The notes: generated from the sequence alone by a model not told the origin. A DNA stretch of 49,189 bases from an uncultured Saprospiraceae bacterium (GCA_905480595.1 CAJQQY010000102.1:1-49189); one strand, 5' to 3'; positions 17,937 to 26,548 are shown, numbered from the stretch's first letter. Program-made: numbers and translations.

Positions 17937-18023
17937 TACGTAATGGTCTGCTTTAGCTGACCATGAAATACTACACCTCTTTTAAAAAAATTAGGTCAGC
18001 TAAAGCAGACCACAACGTGCAAA
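17933..18023. repeat. Palindromic repeat family A, copy A2
   Basis: 30-base arms (17933-17962 and 17994-18023) match at 27 positions, and the inner 19 bases (TGGTCTGCTTTAGCTGACC) are perfect. The spacer is 31 bases. The right arm ends 11 bases before the ATG at 18035. The left arm overlaps a -7 promoter box. Confidence 0.9.
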
Positions 18024-18034
18024 TACAACTAAAA

Positions 18035-21000
18035 ATGCGAACAATCCTATCGACTCTTTTTCTTATCTTTTTCAGTTTAAATTTATTTAGCCAAAACCCT
18101 TGGACGGATGTTTCTAAAGGTGCAATCACTAATTTGCATGAAGAAAATTTCAGTCCTTTACCAAGTGATTATCGAGTGGTCAATTTAAATTTTGATGAAC
18201 TAAAAAATCATTTGGAAAATGCGCCAATCGAATTTACGGAAGCTGCAAAAAACAATCCTTTGCTACTGACTTTGCCGATGCCTGATGGCACTATGCAAAA
18301 TTTTGAAGTAGCAAAATCGCCAATGATGGAGCAAGGTCTAGCTGATAAATTTCCAGAAATAAAGACCTTCACTTTACAGGGAGTAAATGATCGAGCAGCA
18401 GTAGGCAGAATGGATTTTAATTCAAATAACTTCCATGCATTTTTGAGATCTGCAAAAGGTTCATTTTTGATTGATCCAGCTGGAGATCATTATATTAGTT
18501 TTTATAAAAAAAATAAGTTCGTTCCAAAAACTGCTCGTCATGAATGTGGTTTCGAACATAGTAATGACGATGACATCTTACAAGCTGCTACTCGAACAAC
18601 TTTTTCCGTAGGAGAAGAATTACGAACTTATAGAATTGCCGTAAGTACAACTGGAGAATATGCCTCATATCATGGAGGAACGGTTCCGAATGTGATCGCC
18701 GCCATTGTAACTACAATTAATCGAATCAATACAGTTTATGAAATTGATTTGGCCGTTCGTTTAATTTTGATTGCGGACAATGACCAATTAGTGTTTTTGG
18801 ATGCAGCTAATGATCCTTTTGAAAATAATAGTGCAGGTGGAATGTTGAACCAAAATCCAACTACAATCAATGCAATTATAGGGGAAGAGAATTATGATAT
18901 TGGACATGTTTTTGCCACAGGAGGTGCAGGATTAGCAGGTTTGGGAGTAGTTTGTTCAAATGGAAAAGCAAGGGGAGTAACTGGAGTTTTTCCACCCGTT
19001 GGAGATTTTTTCGATATAGATTATGTCTCTCATGAGATTGGTCATCAATTTGGAGCAAGCCATACTTTTAATAATTGCGGCGGAAATGAAAGTTCTGGAA
19101 CTGCATTCGAACCAGGAAGTGGTTCTACTATTATGGCTTATGCAAATTTATGTGGAGTAAATAATGTTCAGTTTAGTAGCGACCCATATTTTCATGGTGT
19201 GAGTTTGCAAAACATTTTTGACTTTATGGATGCAGGTGGGGTCGATTGTGCAGAAGCTATACCCACAAATAATACACCTCCATCAGTAGAAATTATTGAA
19301 GGAGGGTTTAATATTCCGATCAGTACTCCTTTCGAATTGACGGCTATTGGGACAGATGTTGACGGAGATGAATTAACTTATTGCTGGGAACAATTTGATA
19401 CTGGACTAACAAGTACACTTGGAATGCCAATGGAAAATGCACCGACTTTTAGAAGTTATTTACCTACAACTTCACCTACTCGAGTTTTTCCAAGAATTCA
19501 AAATGTGATTAATAACAATTTATTTACGGACGTAGAATACACTCCTGATTACGAGCGTGGATTAACTTTCAATGTTGCTGTCAGAGATAACAATGCTGGT
19601 GCAGGAGGAATCACTTGGGATGAATTACATTTTGATGTGACGGAAACTGCTGGACCGTTTGAAGTTTTAAATCCAAATACTTCAACGACATGGGAAGTCG
19701 GTCAATGGCTTGAAGTGAATTGGGATGTGGCCAATACAGATAATAATGTTGTGAATTGTCAAAAGGTAAATATCAAACTTTCTGTCGATGGTGGTTACAC
19801 TTATCCATATCTTTTAACAGACAATGTCCCTAATAATGGTAGCGCATTTATTTCAGTTCCAAATGTCTTGACCAATCAAGCGAGAGTTCGAGTGGAGGCC
19901 GCAGATAATATTTTCTTTGATATTTCCAATACTAATTTCATCATTGCTCCTCCTTCGCAACCAGGGTTTTCATATTTTACCACACCTAATTTCCAAGAAA
20001 CATGTTTGCCTGCCAATGCAACAATTGACATCGTAACTGATTCACTTTTAGGATATAATGATGCGATAACTTATAATATTACTTCTGCAATTCCTCCTGG
20101 AATTATTACAAACTTTAGTGCCAATCCAGCATTACCTTCGGAGGGAAGTTCATTGACTTTAGACATGAGTACTTTTGGTTTTTCAGATACTTTTGATGTA
20201 ACGATTCAAGCTGTCGCAGTAGGATTGGATACTAGTTATCGAACGGTAACTATTCGAACTATTGGAAATGATTTCTCTGATTTGGCTATGGAATCTCCTG
20301 CTGACGGAGAGACTGGAGTTCCAGAACAACAACAATTCAATTGGCATAGTGGACAAGCCGCAGATCAATATTTTATTCAAATTGCCCGAAGTCCTACCTT
20401 CGATCCTTCGACTATTCATGAAGAAGTGATAACAACAGATACTTTCTTTTCGCCTACTACTTCATTGGAAGTTAGTACTCCATATTATTGGAGAGTGCAA
20501 GCTTCAAATGAATGTGGCACTCAAGATTTTTTAGCGACAAAATCTTTCCATACTCAAGTTTTCGCTTGCGCAGTTTATGAAAATAACGCTTCGGAGACGA
20601 TTCCATCAACTGGTCAAGCTACCGTAGAAAATAAAATCACAGTTGCATCAGGAGGTGCAATTAGTGATATTAATATCACTAAGATTAAAGGTAATCATGC
20701 CAATATGAATCACTTAGATGTTTCACTTATTAGTCCGGCAGGAACAGAGGTGGTTTTATTTTCTAATATTTGTTTGACAACTACAAATTTCGAATTTGGA
20801 CTAAATGATGAGGCTGCTCAAATGATCAGTTGTCCTCCAAATAGTGGCATTCAATATTTACCTCAAAATCCACTTAGTGCTTTTGATACTGAAACGGCAG
20901 AAGGAGAATGGATACTAAGAACTTTTGTAAATAATACTGCAGGTAATGGTGGAAAAATTTCGGAGTTCCATTTGGAGTTGTGCGCCGATGTTACCTTGAA

Positions 21001-21610
21001 TGCACCTTACTTAGTCACTAATGAATTATTGCCAGTTCCTCCTTCGCAAGGCCGATCAATTACCGATGATTTTCTCCTCGTGGAAGATGATAATAATACG
21101 CCGATGGAATTGGAGTATACTTTAGTTTCTGCTCCTGCACATGGGCAAATTTTCTTCTTAGGAAATGAAGTAAATGTAGGAAATATTTTCAGGCAAAGCT
21201 CCTTGACTGCTGGAAATGTTATCTATGTTCACAATGGAGATACTAATCAATTTGACTCTTTCACCTTTACCGTTTCTGATGGAGAAGGTGGTTTTTTTGG
21301 AACACCACAATTCGATATTGAGATTGATCCCGATGCGATGGTGAATGTAAATGAAGTGTTACAAGATGAGGATATTCGAATTTTCCCCAATCCAAATGAT
21401 GGTAATTTTAATATTCTTTTTGAAAAACCAGTTTGGGAAAACTTAGATTTGAAAATGTATAATGTCCACGGTCAGTTGATTTTGGAGAAAAATCTAGAGC
21501 GTGGTGCTTTCATTTTTGAAGTGCAAACTCCTTCGGTTGCCGCTGGGATTTATTTTGTAAAAATAGAAACGGCGAATGAGTTTTTGGTAAAAAGGATGAT
21601 CGTGAAGTAA
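18035..21610 (+). CDS. T9SS-exported reprolysin-type zinc metalloprotease with P-domain
   Basis: 1191 residues. I choose the ATG that begins MRTILSTLFLIFFSLNLFSQ, a clean signal peptide. An in-frame ATG at 17963 would translate the palindrome and is rejected. Order of parts: a pro-region (about 20-175), a metzincin catalytic domain with HEIGHQFGASHTF (zinc ligands H333, H337, H343, catalytic E334) and a Met-turn in STIMAYANLCG, Ig/Fn3-like modules, a proprotein-convertase P-domain (about 825-950, with HLDVSLISPAGTEVVLFS), a linker, and a C-terminal type A sorting domain (IRIFPNPNDGNFNI ... GIYFVKI ... KRMIVK) that directs export by the type IX system. It is predicted to degrade extracellular protein. 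PorQ, encoded at 6461-7516, belongs to the machinery that would process its sorting domain. Confidence 0.93.
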   Translation: MRTILSTLFLIFFSLNLFSQNPWTDVSKGAITNLHEENFSPLPSDYRVVNLNFDELKNHLENAPIEFTEAAKNNPLLLTLPMPDGTMQNFEVAKSPMMEQGLADKFPEIKTFTLQGVNDRAAVGRMDFNSNNFHAFLRSAKGSFLIDPAGDHYISFYKKNKFVPKTARHECGFEHSNDDDILQAATRTTFSVGEELRTYRIAVSTTGEYASYHGGTVPNVIAAIVTTINRINTVYEIDLAVRLILIADNDQLVFLDAANDPFENNSAGGMLNQNPTTINAIIGEENYDIGHVFATGGAGLAGLGVVCSNGKARGVTGVFPPVGDFFDIDYVSHEIGHQFGASHTFNNCGGNESSGTAFEPGSGSTIMAYANLCGVNNVQFSSDPYFHGVSLQNIFDFMDAGGVDCAEAIPTNNTPPSVEIIEGGFNIPISTPFELTAIGTDVDGDELTYCWEQFDTGLTSTLGMPMENAPTFRSYLPTTSPTRVFPRIQNVINNNLFTDVEYTPDYERGLTFNVAVRDNNAGAGGITWDELHFDVTETAGPFEVLNPNTSTTWEVGQWLEVNWDVANTDNNVVNCQKVNIKLSVDGGYTYPYLLTDNVPNNGSAFISVPNVLTNQARVRVEAADNIFFDISNTNFIIAPPSQPGFSYFTTPNFQETCLPANATIDIVTDSLLGYNDAITYNITSAIPPGIITNFSANPALPSEGSSLTLDMSTFGFSDTFDVTIQAVAVGLDTSYRTVTIRTIGNDFSDLAMESPADGETGVPEQQQFNWHSGQAADQYFIQIARSPTFDPSTIHEEVITTDTFFSPTTSLEVSTPYYWRVQASNECGTQDFLATKSFHTQVFACAVYENNASETIPSTGQATVENKITVASGGAISDINITKIKGNHANMNHLDVSLISPAGTEVVLFSNICLTTTNFEFGLNDEAAQMISCPPNSGIQYLPQNPLSAFDTETAEGEWILRTFVNNTAGNGGKISEFHLELCADVTLNAPYLVTNELLPVPPSQGRSITDDFLLVEDDNNTPMELEYTLVSAPAHGQIFFLGNEVNVGNIFRQSSLTAGNVIYVHNGDTNQFDSFTFTVSDGEGGFFGTPQFDIEIDPDAMVNVNEVLQDEDIRIFPNPNDGNFNILFEKPVWENLDLKMYNVHGQLILEKNLERGAFIFEVQTPSVAAGIYFVKIETANEFLVKRMIVK

Positions 21611-21747
21611 TTTTTTTGCCGTAGAAGGCGCTGATGATTATGATTTATATGATTCTCTTTTTAGATGTTTTTCTTTTGGTATGAAGAACAAAAATGGGGA
21701 CATCATAAAAAATCATAATAATCAGCGCCCTTTGCGGCAAAAAAATC
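21610..21747. repeat. Long palindrome spanning exactly stop to stop between convergent genes
   Basis: 37-base arms, 21610-21646 and 21710-21746, match at 33 positions. They share GGCGCTGAT and a T-rich outer end that can serve as a terminator tract in both directions. The left arm starts on the last base of the protease stop codon (21608-21610), and the right arm ends on the first base of the hupE-like stop codon (21746-21748). The 63-base centre has a further weak stem (GATGT with ACATC). The whole junction is one potential hairpin. Confidence 0.88.
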
Positions 21748-22369
21748 ACCCTCTCAACAATTCCATTATCAAACATATCGCCATAAATCCCACCGCACTC
21801 GACACCACCACATTCCAAATTCGTTGTTTCACTTTCAATATATCCAATGCAATAAAAGCAATCATTAAAATAATAGCAACAATCATTAATTGCCCCAATT
21901 CCAATCCAACATTAAAAGCAAAAAGCAACCAAACTAAACTCTCATCCGCATCCAATACACTTTTCAAATAATTGGAAAAACCCATTCCATGAATTAACCC
22001 AAAAAAGAAGGCGAAAAAATAATTGACCATTATTTGACGAGTAAGATATGCGATTTTGCTAGGTGTCAGTTTCCCTGCTCGTGGCTGATTTGTCCTAGAA
22101 AAAATATTATACAAACAAGTCAAAACAATCGTAACTGGAATCAAAAGTTCAATCACATCTTTTGGAAAAGTAATCACATCCAAAGCAGCTAAAGCCAAAG
22201 TCACCGAGTGCCCAATCGTAAACGCAGTTACCAATATCGCCACTCGTTTCCACTCACTCAATTTATAAATTGCACACAAAGCAATTACAAAAAGAATATG
22301 ATCATAGGCAGTAATATCTGCAATATGATGAAAACCAATCTTAGCATAAATCGAAAAAGCTGATTCCAT
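21746..22369 (-). CDS. HupE/UreJ-family membrane protein
   Basis: 207 residues with six or seven predicted membrane helices. Family landmarks are FHHIADITAYDHILFVIAL near the N-terminus, TIGHSVTLALA, LIHGMGFSNYL and FNVGLELGQL. These histidine- and acid-bearing helices match the HupE/UreJ proteins, which are annotated as nickel or cobalt permeases or as accessory proteins. In Bacteroidota such genes usually occur without hydrogenase or urease genes, as here, so metal transport is a family inference only. It is downstream of ahcY on the same strand but separated from it by a terminator. Confidence 0.85.
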   Translation of the reverse strand: MESAFSIYAKIGFHHIADITAYDHILFVIALCAIYKLSEWKRVAILVTAFTIGHSVTLALAALDVITFPKDVIELLIPVTIVLTCLYNIFSRTNQPRAGKLTPSKIAYLTRQIMVNYFFAFFFGLIHGMGFSNYLKSVLDADESLVWLLFAFNVGLELGQLMIVAIILMIAFIALDILKVKQRIWNVVVSSAVGFMAICLIMELLRG

Positions 22370-22406
22370 GTTTAATTTTTTTTTACAAAATAGAAAAACA
22401 AATCTA

Positions 22407-22446
22407 ATGAAAAAAGGATGCTCGAAATTAATCGAACATCCTTTTT
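22407..22446 (-). terminator. Terminator after ahcY
   Basis: A 15-base stem (22411-22425 with 22432-22446, one mismatch). Read leftwards it ends in a T run. It lies 63 bases past the ahcY stop codon and separates it from the hupE-like gene. Confidence 0.8.
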
Positions 22447-22508
22447 ATATTTTCCAAAATTATAAAGCAAAACGACTTTCATCATTCATCTTTTATAATT
22501 CATGATTC

Positions 22509-23822
22509 CTAGTACCTATAGTACTCAGGCTTGTAAGGGCCTTCCACTTTTACACTAATGTAATCCGCTTGATCTTTAGATAAAGTTTCCAACTCTACAC
22601 CAATTTTAGCTAAATGTAATCGAGCTACTTTCTCATCCAAGTGCTTAGGCAACATGTAAACTTCGTTTCCATATTTGTCATTATCTTTATTTTCCCAAAG
22701 TTCTAACTGAGCCAAAACTTGGTTAGTAAATGAGTTAGACATTACGAAAGATGGGTGACCAGTTGCACAACCTAAGTTTACCAAACGACCTTCAGCCAAA
22801 ACTAAAATGTCTTTTCCGTCGATAGTGTATTTGTCAACTTGTGGTTTGATCACATCTTTAGTATCACCGTAAGCTCCATTCAACCAAGCCATATCGATTT
22901 CATTATCGAAGTGACCGATATTACAAACGATAGTTTTATCATTCATCATTCTGAAATACTTTTCATTAATGATGTCTTTGTTACCCGTTGCAGTAACAAC
23001 GATGCTCGCTTCAGCCAAAGCATTTTCCATTCTCTTAACTGCGAATCCGTCCATTGCAGCTTGCAATGCACAAATAGGATCAATTTCAGTTACAATTACT
23101 CGGCAACCTGCCCCTCTCAACGAAGCAGCAGAACCTTTACCTACATCTCCGTAACCTGCAACAACTGCCACTTTTCCAGCCATCATAATATCAGTTGCTC
23201 TTCTGATTGCGTCAACTAAAGATTCTTTACATCCGTATTTGTTATCAAATTTAGATTTAGTAACAGAATCATTAATGTTGATTGCTGGCAATTTCAAAGA
23301 ACCATTCATTTGACGCTCATATAATCTATGAACACCAGTTGTAGTCTCTTCAGAGATTCCTCCAATTCCGTCAACCATTTCTGGGAAACGATCCAAAACC
23401 ATATTAGTCAAATCACCTCCATCATCCAAAATCATATTCAAAGGTTTTCCACCTTCGAAAGCAGTTAATGTCTGCTCGATACACCAGTCAAATTCTTCTT
23501 CGTTCATTCCTTTCCAAGCAAATACTGGAACTCCAGTTTCAGCAATTGCTGCTGCTGCTTGATCTTGTGTAGAAAAAATATTACATGATGACCAAGTTAC
23601 CTCAGCACCTAAAGCAGTCAAAGTTTCGATCAAAACTGCAGTCTGAATTGTCATGTGAAGACATCCTGCGATACGTGCACCTTTTAATGGTTGCGACGGG
23701 CCGAATTCTTCTCTCAATGACATTAAACCTGGCATTTCTGCCTCAGCAAGATTCATTTCTTTTCGTCCCCAAGCTGCTAGGGAAATATCTTTTACTTTGT
23801 AATTTAACTTTGTGGTTTCCAT
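22509..23822 (-). CDS. ahcY: Adenosylhomocysteinase (S-adenosylhomocysteine hydrolase)
   Basis: 437 residues. NAD+-dependent cleavage of S-adenosylhomocysteine to adenosine and homocysteine, keeping the methylation cycle running. Diagnostic segments are [28 protein letters not shown], the [13 protein letters not shown] region (substrate-binding Lys/Asp), the NAD motif [17 protein letters not shown] and the C-terminal [10 protein letters not shown], whose lysine and tyrosine close the NAD pocket of the partner subunit. Full length. It is divergent from an Lrp/AsnC regulator, with a 17-bp palindrome in the shared upstream region. Confidence 0.97.
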   Translation of the reverse strand: METTKLNYKVKDISLAAWGRKEMNLAEAEMPGLMSLREEFGPSQPLKGARIAGCLHMTIQTAVLIETLTALGAEVTWSSCNIFSTQDQAAAAIAETGVPVFAWKGMNEEEFDWCIEQTLTAFEGGKPLNMILDDGGDLTNMVLDRFPEMVDGIGGISEETTTGVHRLYERQMNGSLKLPAININDSVTKSKFDNKYGCKESLVDAIRRATDIMMAGKVAVVAGYGDVGKGSAASLRGAGCRVIVTEIDPICALQAAMDGFAVKRMENALAEASIVVTATGNKDIINEKYFRMMNDKTIVCNIGHFDNEIDMAWLNGAYGDTKDVIKPQVDKYTIDGKDILVLAEGRLVNLGCATGHPSFVMSNSFTNQVLAQLELWENKDNDKYGNEVYMLPKHLDEKVARLHLAKIGVELETLSKDQADYISVKVEGPYKPEYYRY

Positions 23823-23938
23823 GAATAGAAAGTTTAAATTGTTATTTTAAAAAATAAGAGTTGTCTCTTTATTACGATAAATGGGATTGAATGTTTTGAC
23901 TTCATCTAAACTAAAACCAAATCCACTCAAAACGCGCA

Positions 23939-23955
23939 CAAAGTTAAGAACTTTG
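23939..23955. promoter_or_regulatory. 17-base palindrome over a possible ahcY -7 box
   Basis: CAAAGTT-AAG-AACTTTG is a perfect inverted repeat in the 248-base gap between ahcY and the divergent lrp-type gene. On the minus strand its first eight bases read TAACTTTG, a match to the TAnnTTTG box, so it could be an operator lying over the ahcY promoter. Binding by the neighbouring Lrp-type protein is inference. Confidence 0.45.
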
Positions 23956-24070
23956 GTGATAAAAATCACAATTCAAACCTTTCTAAGAAATTATTCCTAA
24001 ATTTTAATAACTTTAAAGGAAATATTCACTATTCACTTTATTTTTTATTAGTTCAAAAGTAATTTTTCCT

Positions 24071-24541
24071 ATGAAAATAAATTTAGATGCGACTGATCGT
24101 CAGATTTTGGAAATGCTGCAAGAAGATGCAAAAATCAACATCAAAGAAATTGCTGCAAAGTTAAATATGACTAAAACGCCAATTTACGAACGCATCAAAC
24201 GATTGGAAAAAGAAGGTGTGATTGAAAAATACGTTACGATCCTCAATCGAAAGAAATTGGGTTCATCGATTATTGTTTTTTTAGAAGGCTCATTAAAGGT
24301 GGAAAAATTTGAACAAGCGGATGAATTTTTTGAAGCTGTTGCTGCGACTCCTGAAATTATTGAGTGTTATTTGTTGGGTGGAGAAAATGATTTTATGCTA
24401 AAAGTGATTGCACCAGAGTTGGATAAATACCATGATTTTTATGCAACGAAAATTGCGAGCTTACCGAGAGTTGGGCAAATTAAAAGTTCATTTGTTATCA
24501 AGGAAATTAAGCATTCTATGAAGTTGCCAAATTTTTCGTAG
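24071..24541 (+). CDS. Lrp/AsnC-family transcriptional regulator
   Basis: 156 residues. The N-terminal winged helix-turn-helix starts LDATDRQILEMLQEDAKINIKEIAAKLNMTKTPIYERIKRLEKEG, diagnostic of the family. A RAM/AsnC effector domain follows, with IIECYLLGGENDFMLKV. These regulators form octamers that sense amino acids or related metabolites and often control adjacent, divergent genes. Here the divergent neighbour is ahcY, so a methionine-cycle ligand is conceivable but unproven. The stop codon is followed directly by a short hairpin at 24538-24565. Confidence 0.92.
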   Translation: MKINLDATDRQILEMLQEDAKINIKEIAAKLNMTKTPIYERIKRLEKEGVIEKYVTILNRKKLGSSIIVFLEGSLKVEKFEQADEFFEAVAATPEIIECYLLGGENDFMLKVIAPELDKYHDFYATKIASLPRVGQIKSSFVIKEIKHSMKLPNFS

Positions 24542-24565
24542 TGGCCAACTAAAGTTAGTCACTAC
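24538..24565. repeat. Short hairpin at the 3' end of the Lrp-type gene
   Basis: GTAGTGGCCAAC pairs with GTTAGTCACTAC (10 of 12) around AACTAAAG. It overlaps the stop codon. The sequence GGCCAACTAAAG...CAC resembles the family A arm (GGTCAGCTAAAG...CAC) at 13 of 20 positions, mostly differing by transitions, so it may be a decayed copy. Confidence 0.35.
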
Positions 24566-24616
24566 AAAATTGTAATTTTGATTTGCTATTTTTCAAAAAA
24601 AACAAATAACAATACC

Positions 24617-25066
24617 ATGAAGAAATCTAATTTGATCTATTTACTTTTTATTTCAATATTTTGCATCGCAAGTTGCACACAATCTGCTTCCGACAACAAC
24701 AAAGAAGGAAACAAAGATGCTGACCTTTCAGATATAGTAGAAGCTCCACCTGCAAAAAAAATCAACCAAGCTCCAACTCCAGAAAAAACTAAAAAACCTA
24801 CTTCTAATATCCACGTAACCATCGGAACATTTTTATTAATCGAAGATGGAGATTACTATCAGTTACACATGCAGGATGAAAATAAGAAAGAAACTTCTTT
24901 CTATTTTTGGCAAGCTTACGAAGGTGCTGATCAACTCAATGTTGGTAATTGGAAATCTGTAAAAGGAAAAAAAATAAAAGTCACTTGGGAAGATTCTAAA
25001 GAGAAAGATCCTGAAAGTGGAAAAGATGTAGCTATCAAAAAAATACTCGCTATCGACGTTTTATAA
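24617..25066 (+). CDS. Small lipoprotein, function unknown
   Basis: 149 residues from the ATG giving MKKSNLIYLLFISIF. A frame from 24578 would add 13 residues ahead of the signal and is rejected. The lipobox IASC places the lipidated cysteine near residue 20. A low-complexity linker rich in N, K, P and D follows, then a compact domain of about 95 residues (HVTIGTFLLIEDGDYYQLHMQDENK ...KGKKIKVTWEDSKEKDP). It could be an OB-like small beta domain by its strand pattern, but I recognise no family. The convergent gene is the anti-sigma factor, and a bidirectional terminator separates them. Confidence 0.72.
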   Translation: MKKSNLIYLLFISIFCIASCTQSASDNNKEGNKDADLSDIVEAPPAKKINQAPTPEKTKKPTSNIHVTIGTFLLIEDGDYYQLHMQDENKKETSFYFWQAYEGADQLNVGNWKSVKGKKIKVTWEDSKEKDPESGKDVAIKKILAIDVL

Positions 25067-25197
25067 TAACGGTGAGCTGTTAACTGTGAATGATTAACAC
25101 CACTATTTTGACTCCCAATAAAAAAAGGCGGTAATTCTTGAATCAAGAATTACCGCCTTTTTTTCAAGCAACGTTAATAGTTAATCATTAACCGTTA
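25067..25197. repeat. Palindromic GTTAAC/CCGTTAA element around a terminator
   Basis: Flanks composed of TAACGGTGAGCTGTTAAC..AATGATTAAC on the left and GTTAATAGTTAATC..AACCGTTAA on the right surround a strong terminator. The left flank begins immediately after the lipoprotein stop (25064-25066), and the right flank includes the anti-sigma stop codon (25195-25197). The words are the same as in the element at 8209-8283. Confidence 0.65.
25121..25164. terminator. Bidirectional terminator between convergent genes
   Basis: A perfect 18-20 bp stem (AAAAAAGGCGGTAATTCTTG and its complement) with a minimal loop and A/T tracts on both sides. It serves both the lipoprotein gene (plus) and the anti-sigma gene (minus). 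GGTAATTCT also forms part of the hairpin at 27341. Confidence 0.93.
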
Positions 25198-25965
25198 AAT
25201 AACCCCGCTTACTTTTAGTTGTGAAACATCTGGATGATCGCTTCCTCCTTCTTCTTCTAGTGTAATATTTAAACTCGCTGCATTTGCCATGTGCGGAATA
25301 CTGATCATTTTTTCGTCATCAAATTTTATCACTCCCATATCGACCATTTTATTGTCGATGTCAGCCCACATTTGATAAGTTTTACCAGCTGGAGGTGCAG
25401 GTAAATTTTCTAATTTCAAATATGCCTTATCTTTATTCTCATTCCAATAAGCAATCGCCAAAGTATTATTTTCACCACGTAAATGGATATGTGTTGTATT
25501 GGGATCTTTGAGAAATGAATTTTGTGAAGCATAAATCATTTTTTCATTTTGCACCTGCTCACAATCTTTTTGGAATTGTTTAAACTCCGTTGAAAGAATC
25601 GCCATTTCATTTTCCGCATTTGATTTTCCTTCCCAAATAAAAAAGGAAAAAAACAATAATCCTATAAGACTTGCAGCAGCCGAAATTGCTGCCCATTTTG
25701 GAATAGAATAATTATTTCTAGCAGCCTTTTCTCTTGCCTCTATTTCATCAATTTTTGACAAAACACTTTTCTTTAAAGTAGGCGGTGGAGGAATTGCATG
25801 AGCGCGAGCATATTTTTCCATACAGTTTTCCAACCCACGACAGTCTCCTTTTAAATCTGGATAAGTTTGCAACATCTCCTCTACGAATTCACTCTCCTCT
25901 GGAGTCGTTAATCCGAGAACATACTGTTCACATAAACCCGTTTTAATAAATTCTTCTTTCGTCAT
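25195..25965 (-). CDS. RskA-type anti-sigma factor
   Basis: 256 residues. A cytosolic N-terminal anti-sigma domain (LCEQYVLGLTTPEESEFVEEMLQTYPDL, typical of the RskA/ChrR-like class) is followed by a single transmembrane helix at about 91-111. The periplasmic RskA domain has LENLPAPPAGKTYQMWADIDNKMVDMGVI, a well-conserved segment of this family. It would hold the ECF sigma factor encoded immediately upstream (one base between stop and start) at the membrane until proteolysis. Its stop codon lies in a palindrome arm. In mycobacteria RskA pairs with SigK and controls fasciclin-domain antigens, and a fasciclin-domain gene is divergent from this pair. Confidence 0.92.
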   Translation of the reverse strand: MTKEEFIKTGLCEQYVLGLTTPEESEFVEEMLQTYPDLKGDCRGLENCMEKYARAHAIPPPPTLKKSVLSKIDEIEAREKAARNNYSIPKWAAISAAASLIGLLFFSFFIWEGKSNAENEMAILSTEFKQFQKDCEQVQNEKMIYASQNSFLKDPNTTHIHLRGENNTLAIAYWNENKDKAYLKLENLPAPPAGKTYQMWADIDNKMVDMGVIKFDDEKMISIPHMANAASLNITLEEEGGSDHPDVSQLKVSGVI

Positions 25966-25966
25966 C

Positions 25967-26548
25967 TTAAAATAAAAGTAAAATACTATTGATTAAAAAA
26001 AGTAATACAACTGTACCTGTAACCTCAAAAATCCCTCTTAGTTCACGCAACGCTATTCTTAATCTGGTTTTTACAGTACCCAATGGAATGTTTAATTCTT
26101 CACTTACTTCTTTTTGGGTGAAGCCCCTAAAATATATCATATCCACAACCTCTCTATATTTTTCATCCAAATCATTCAATAAATCTTTGACCCCAATTTC
26201 ATCAGGATTTGTTCCTCGACTCGATACCTTATTATATACGAGATTATCTATACTTTGGTTTTTTCCACTATTCCTAAATCCCGCTGAACGTAATTTATCG
26301 ATTGCTGTATTCCTAGTAATATTCAACAACCAAGTAAATAAAGTTCCTTTGGATGAATTATAGGTCGTTCCTTTTTTCCAAACTTTCACAAAGGCATCTT
26401 GCATAACATCCTGAGCGACCTCTTCCGACTGAACAATTCTAAATACTACACCATAAAGCGACGGAGCATATTGATCATAAATAATAGCAATAGCTCGCTT
26501 ATCATTTTGATGCAACATTTCTACAATTTGGCTTTCAGCGAATTTCAT
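25967..26548 (-). CDS. ECF RNA polymerase sigma factor, SigK-like, with a hydrophobic tail
   Basis: 193 residues. Region 2 (YDQYAPSLYGVVFRIVQSEEVAQDVMQDAFVKVWKK) and region 4 (LDEKYREVVDMIYFRGFTQKEVSEELNIPLGTVKTRLRIAL) are complete. Usual ECF proteins end soon after the region 4 helix. Here an extra segment, VTGTVVLLFLINSILLLF, adds about 18 very hydrophobic residues at the C-terminus, long enough for a membrane helix. The neighbour on the same strand is an RskA-type anti-sigma. The divergent gene encodes a fasciclin protein, its likely target. Confidence 0.92.
   Translation of the reverse strand: MKFAESQIVEMLHQNDKRAIAIIYDQYAPSLYGVVFRIVQSEEVAQDVMQDAFVKVWKKGTTYNSSKGTLFTWLLNITRNTAIDKLRSAGFRNSGKNQSIDNLVYNKVSSRGTNPDEIGVKDLLNDLDEKYREVVDMIYFRGFTQKEVSEELNIPLGTVKTRLRIALRELRGIFEVTGTVVLLFLINSILLLF

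Noticed and set aside
17963-18034. Extension of the metalloprotease reading frame to an ATG at 17963
   Set aside because: It would translate the spacer and right arm of palindrome A2 and put 24 charged residues before a perfect signal peptide.
22839-23219. Plus-strand reading frames within ahcY
   Set aside because: They are antisense shadows of a strongly conserved gene and have no protein-like composition.
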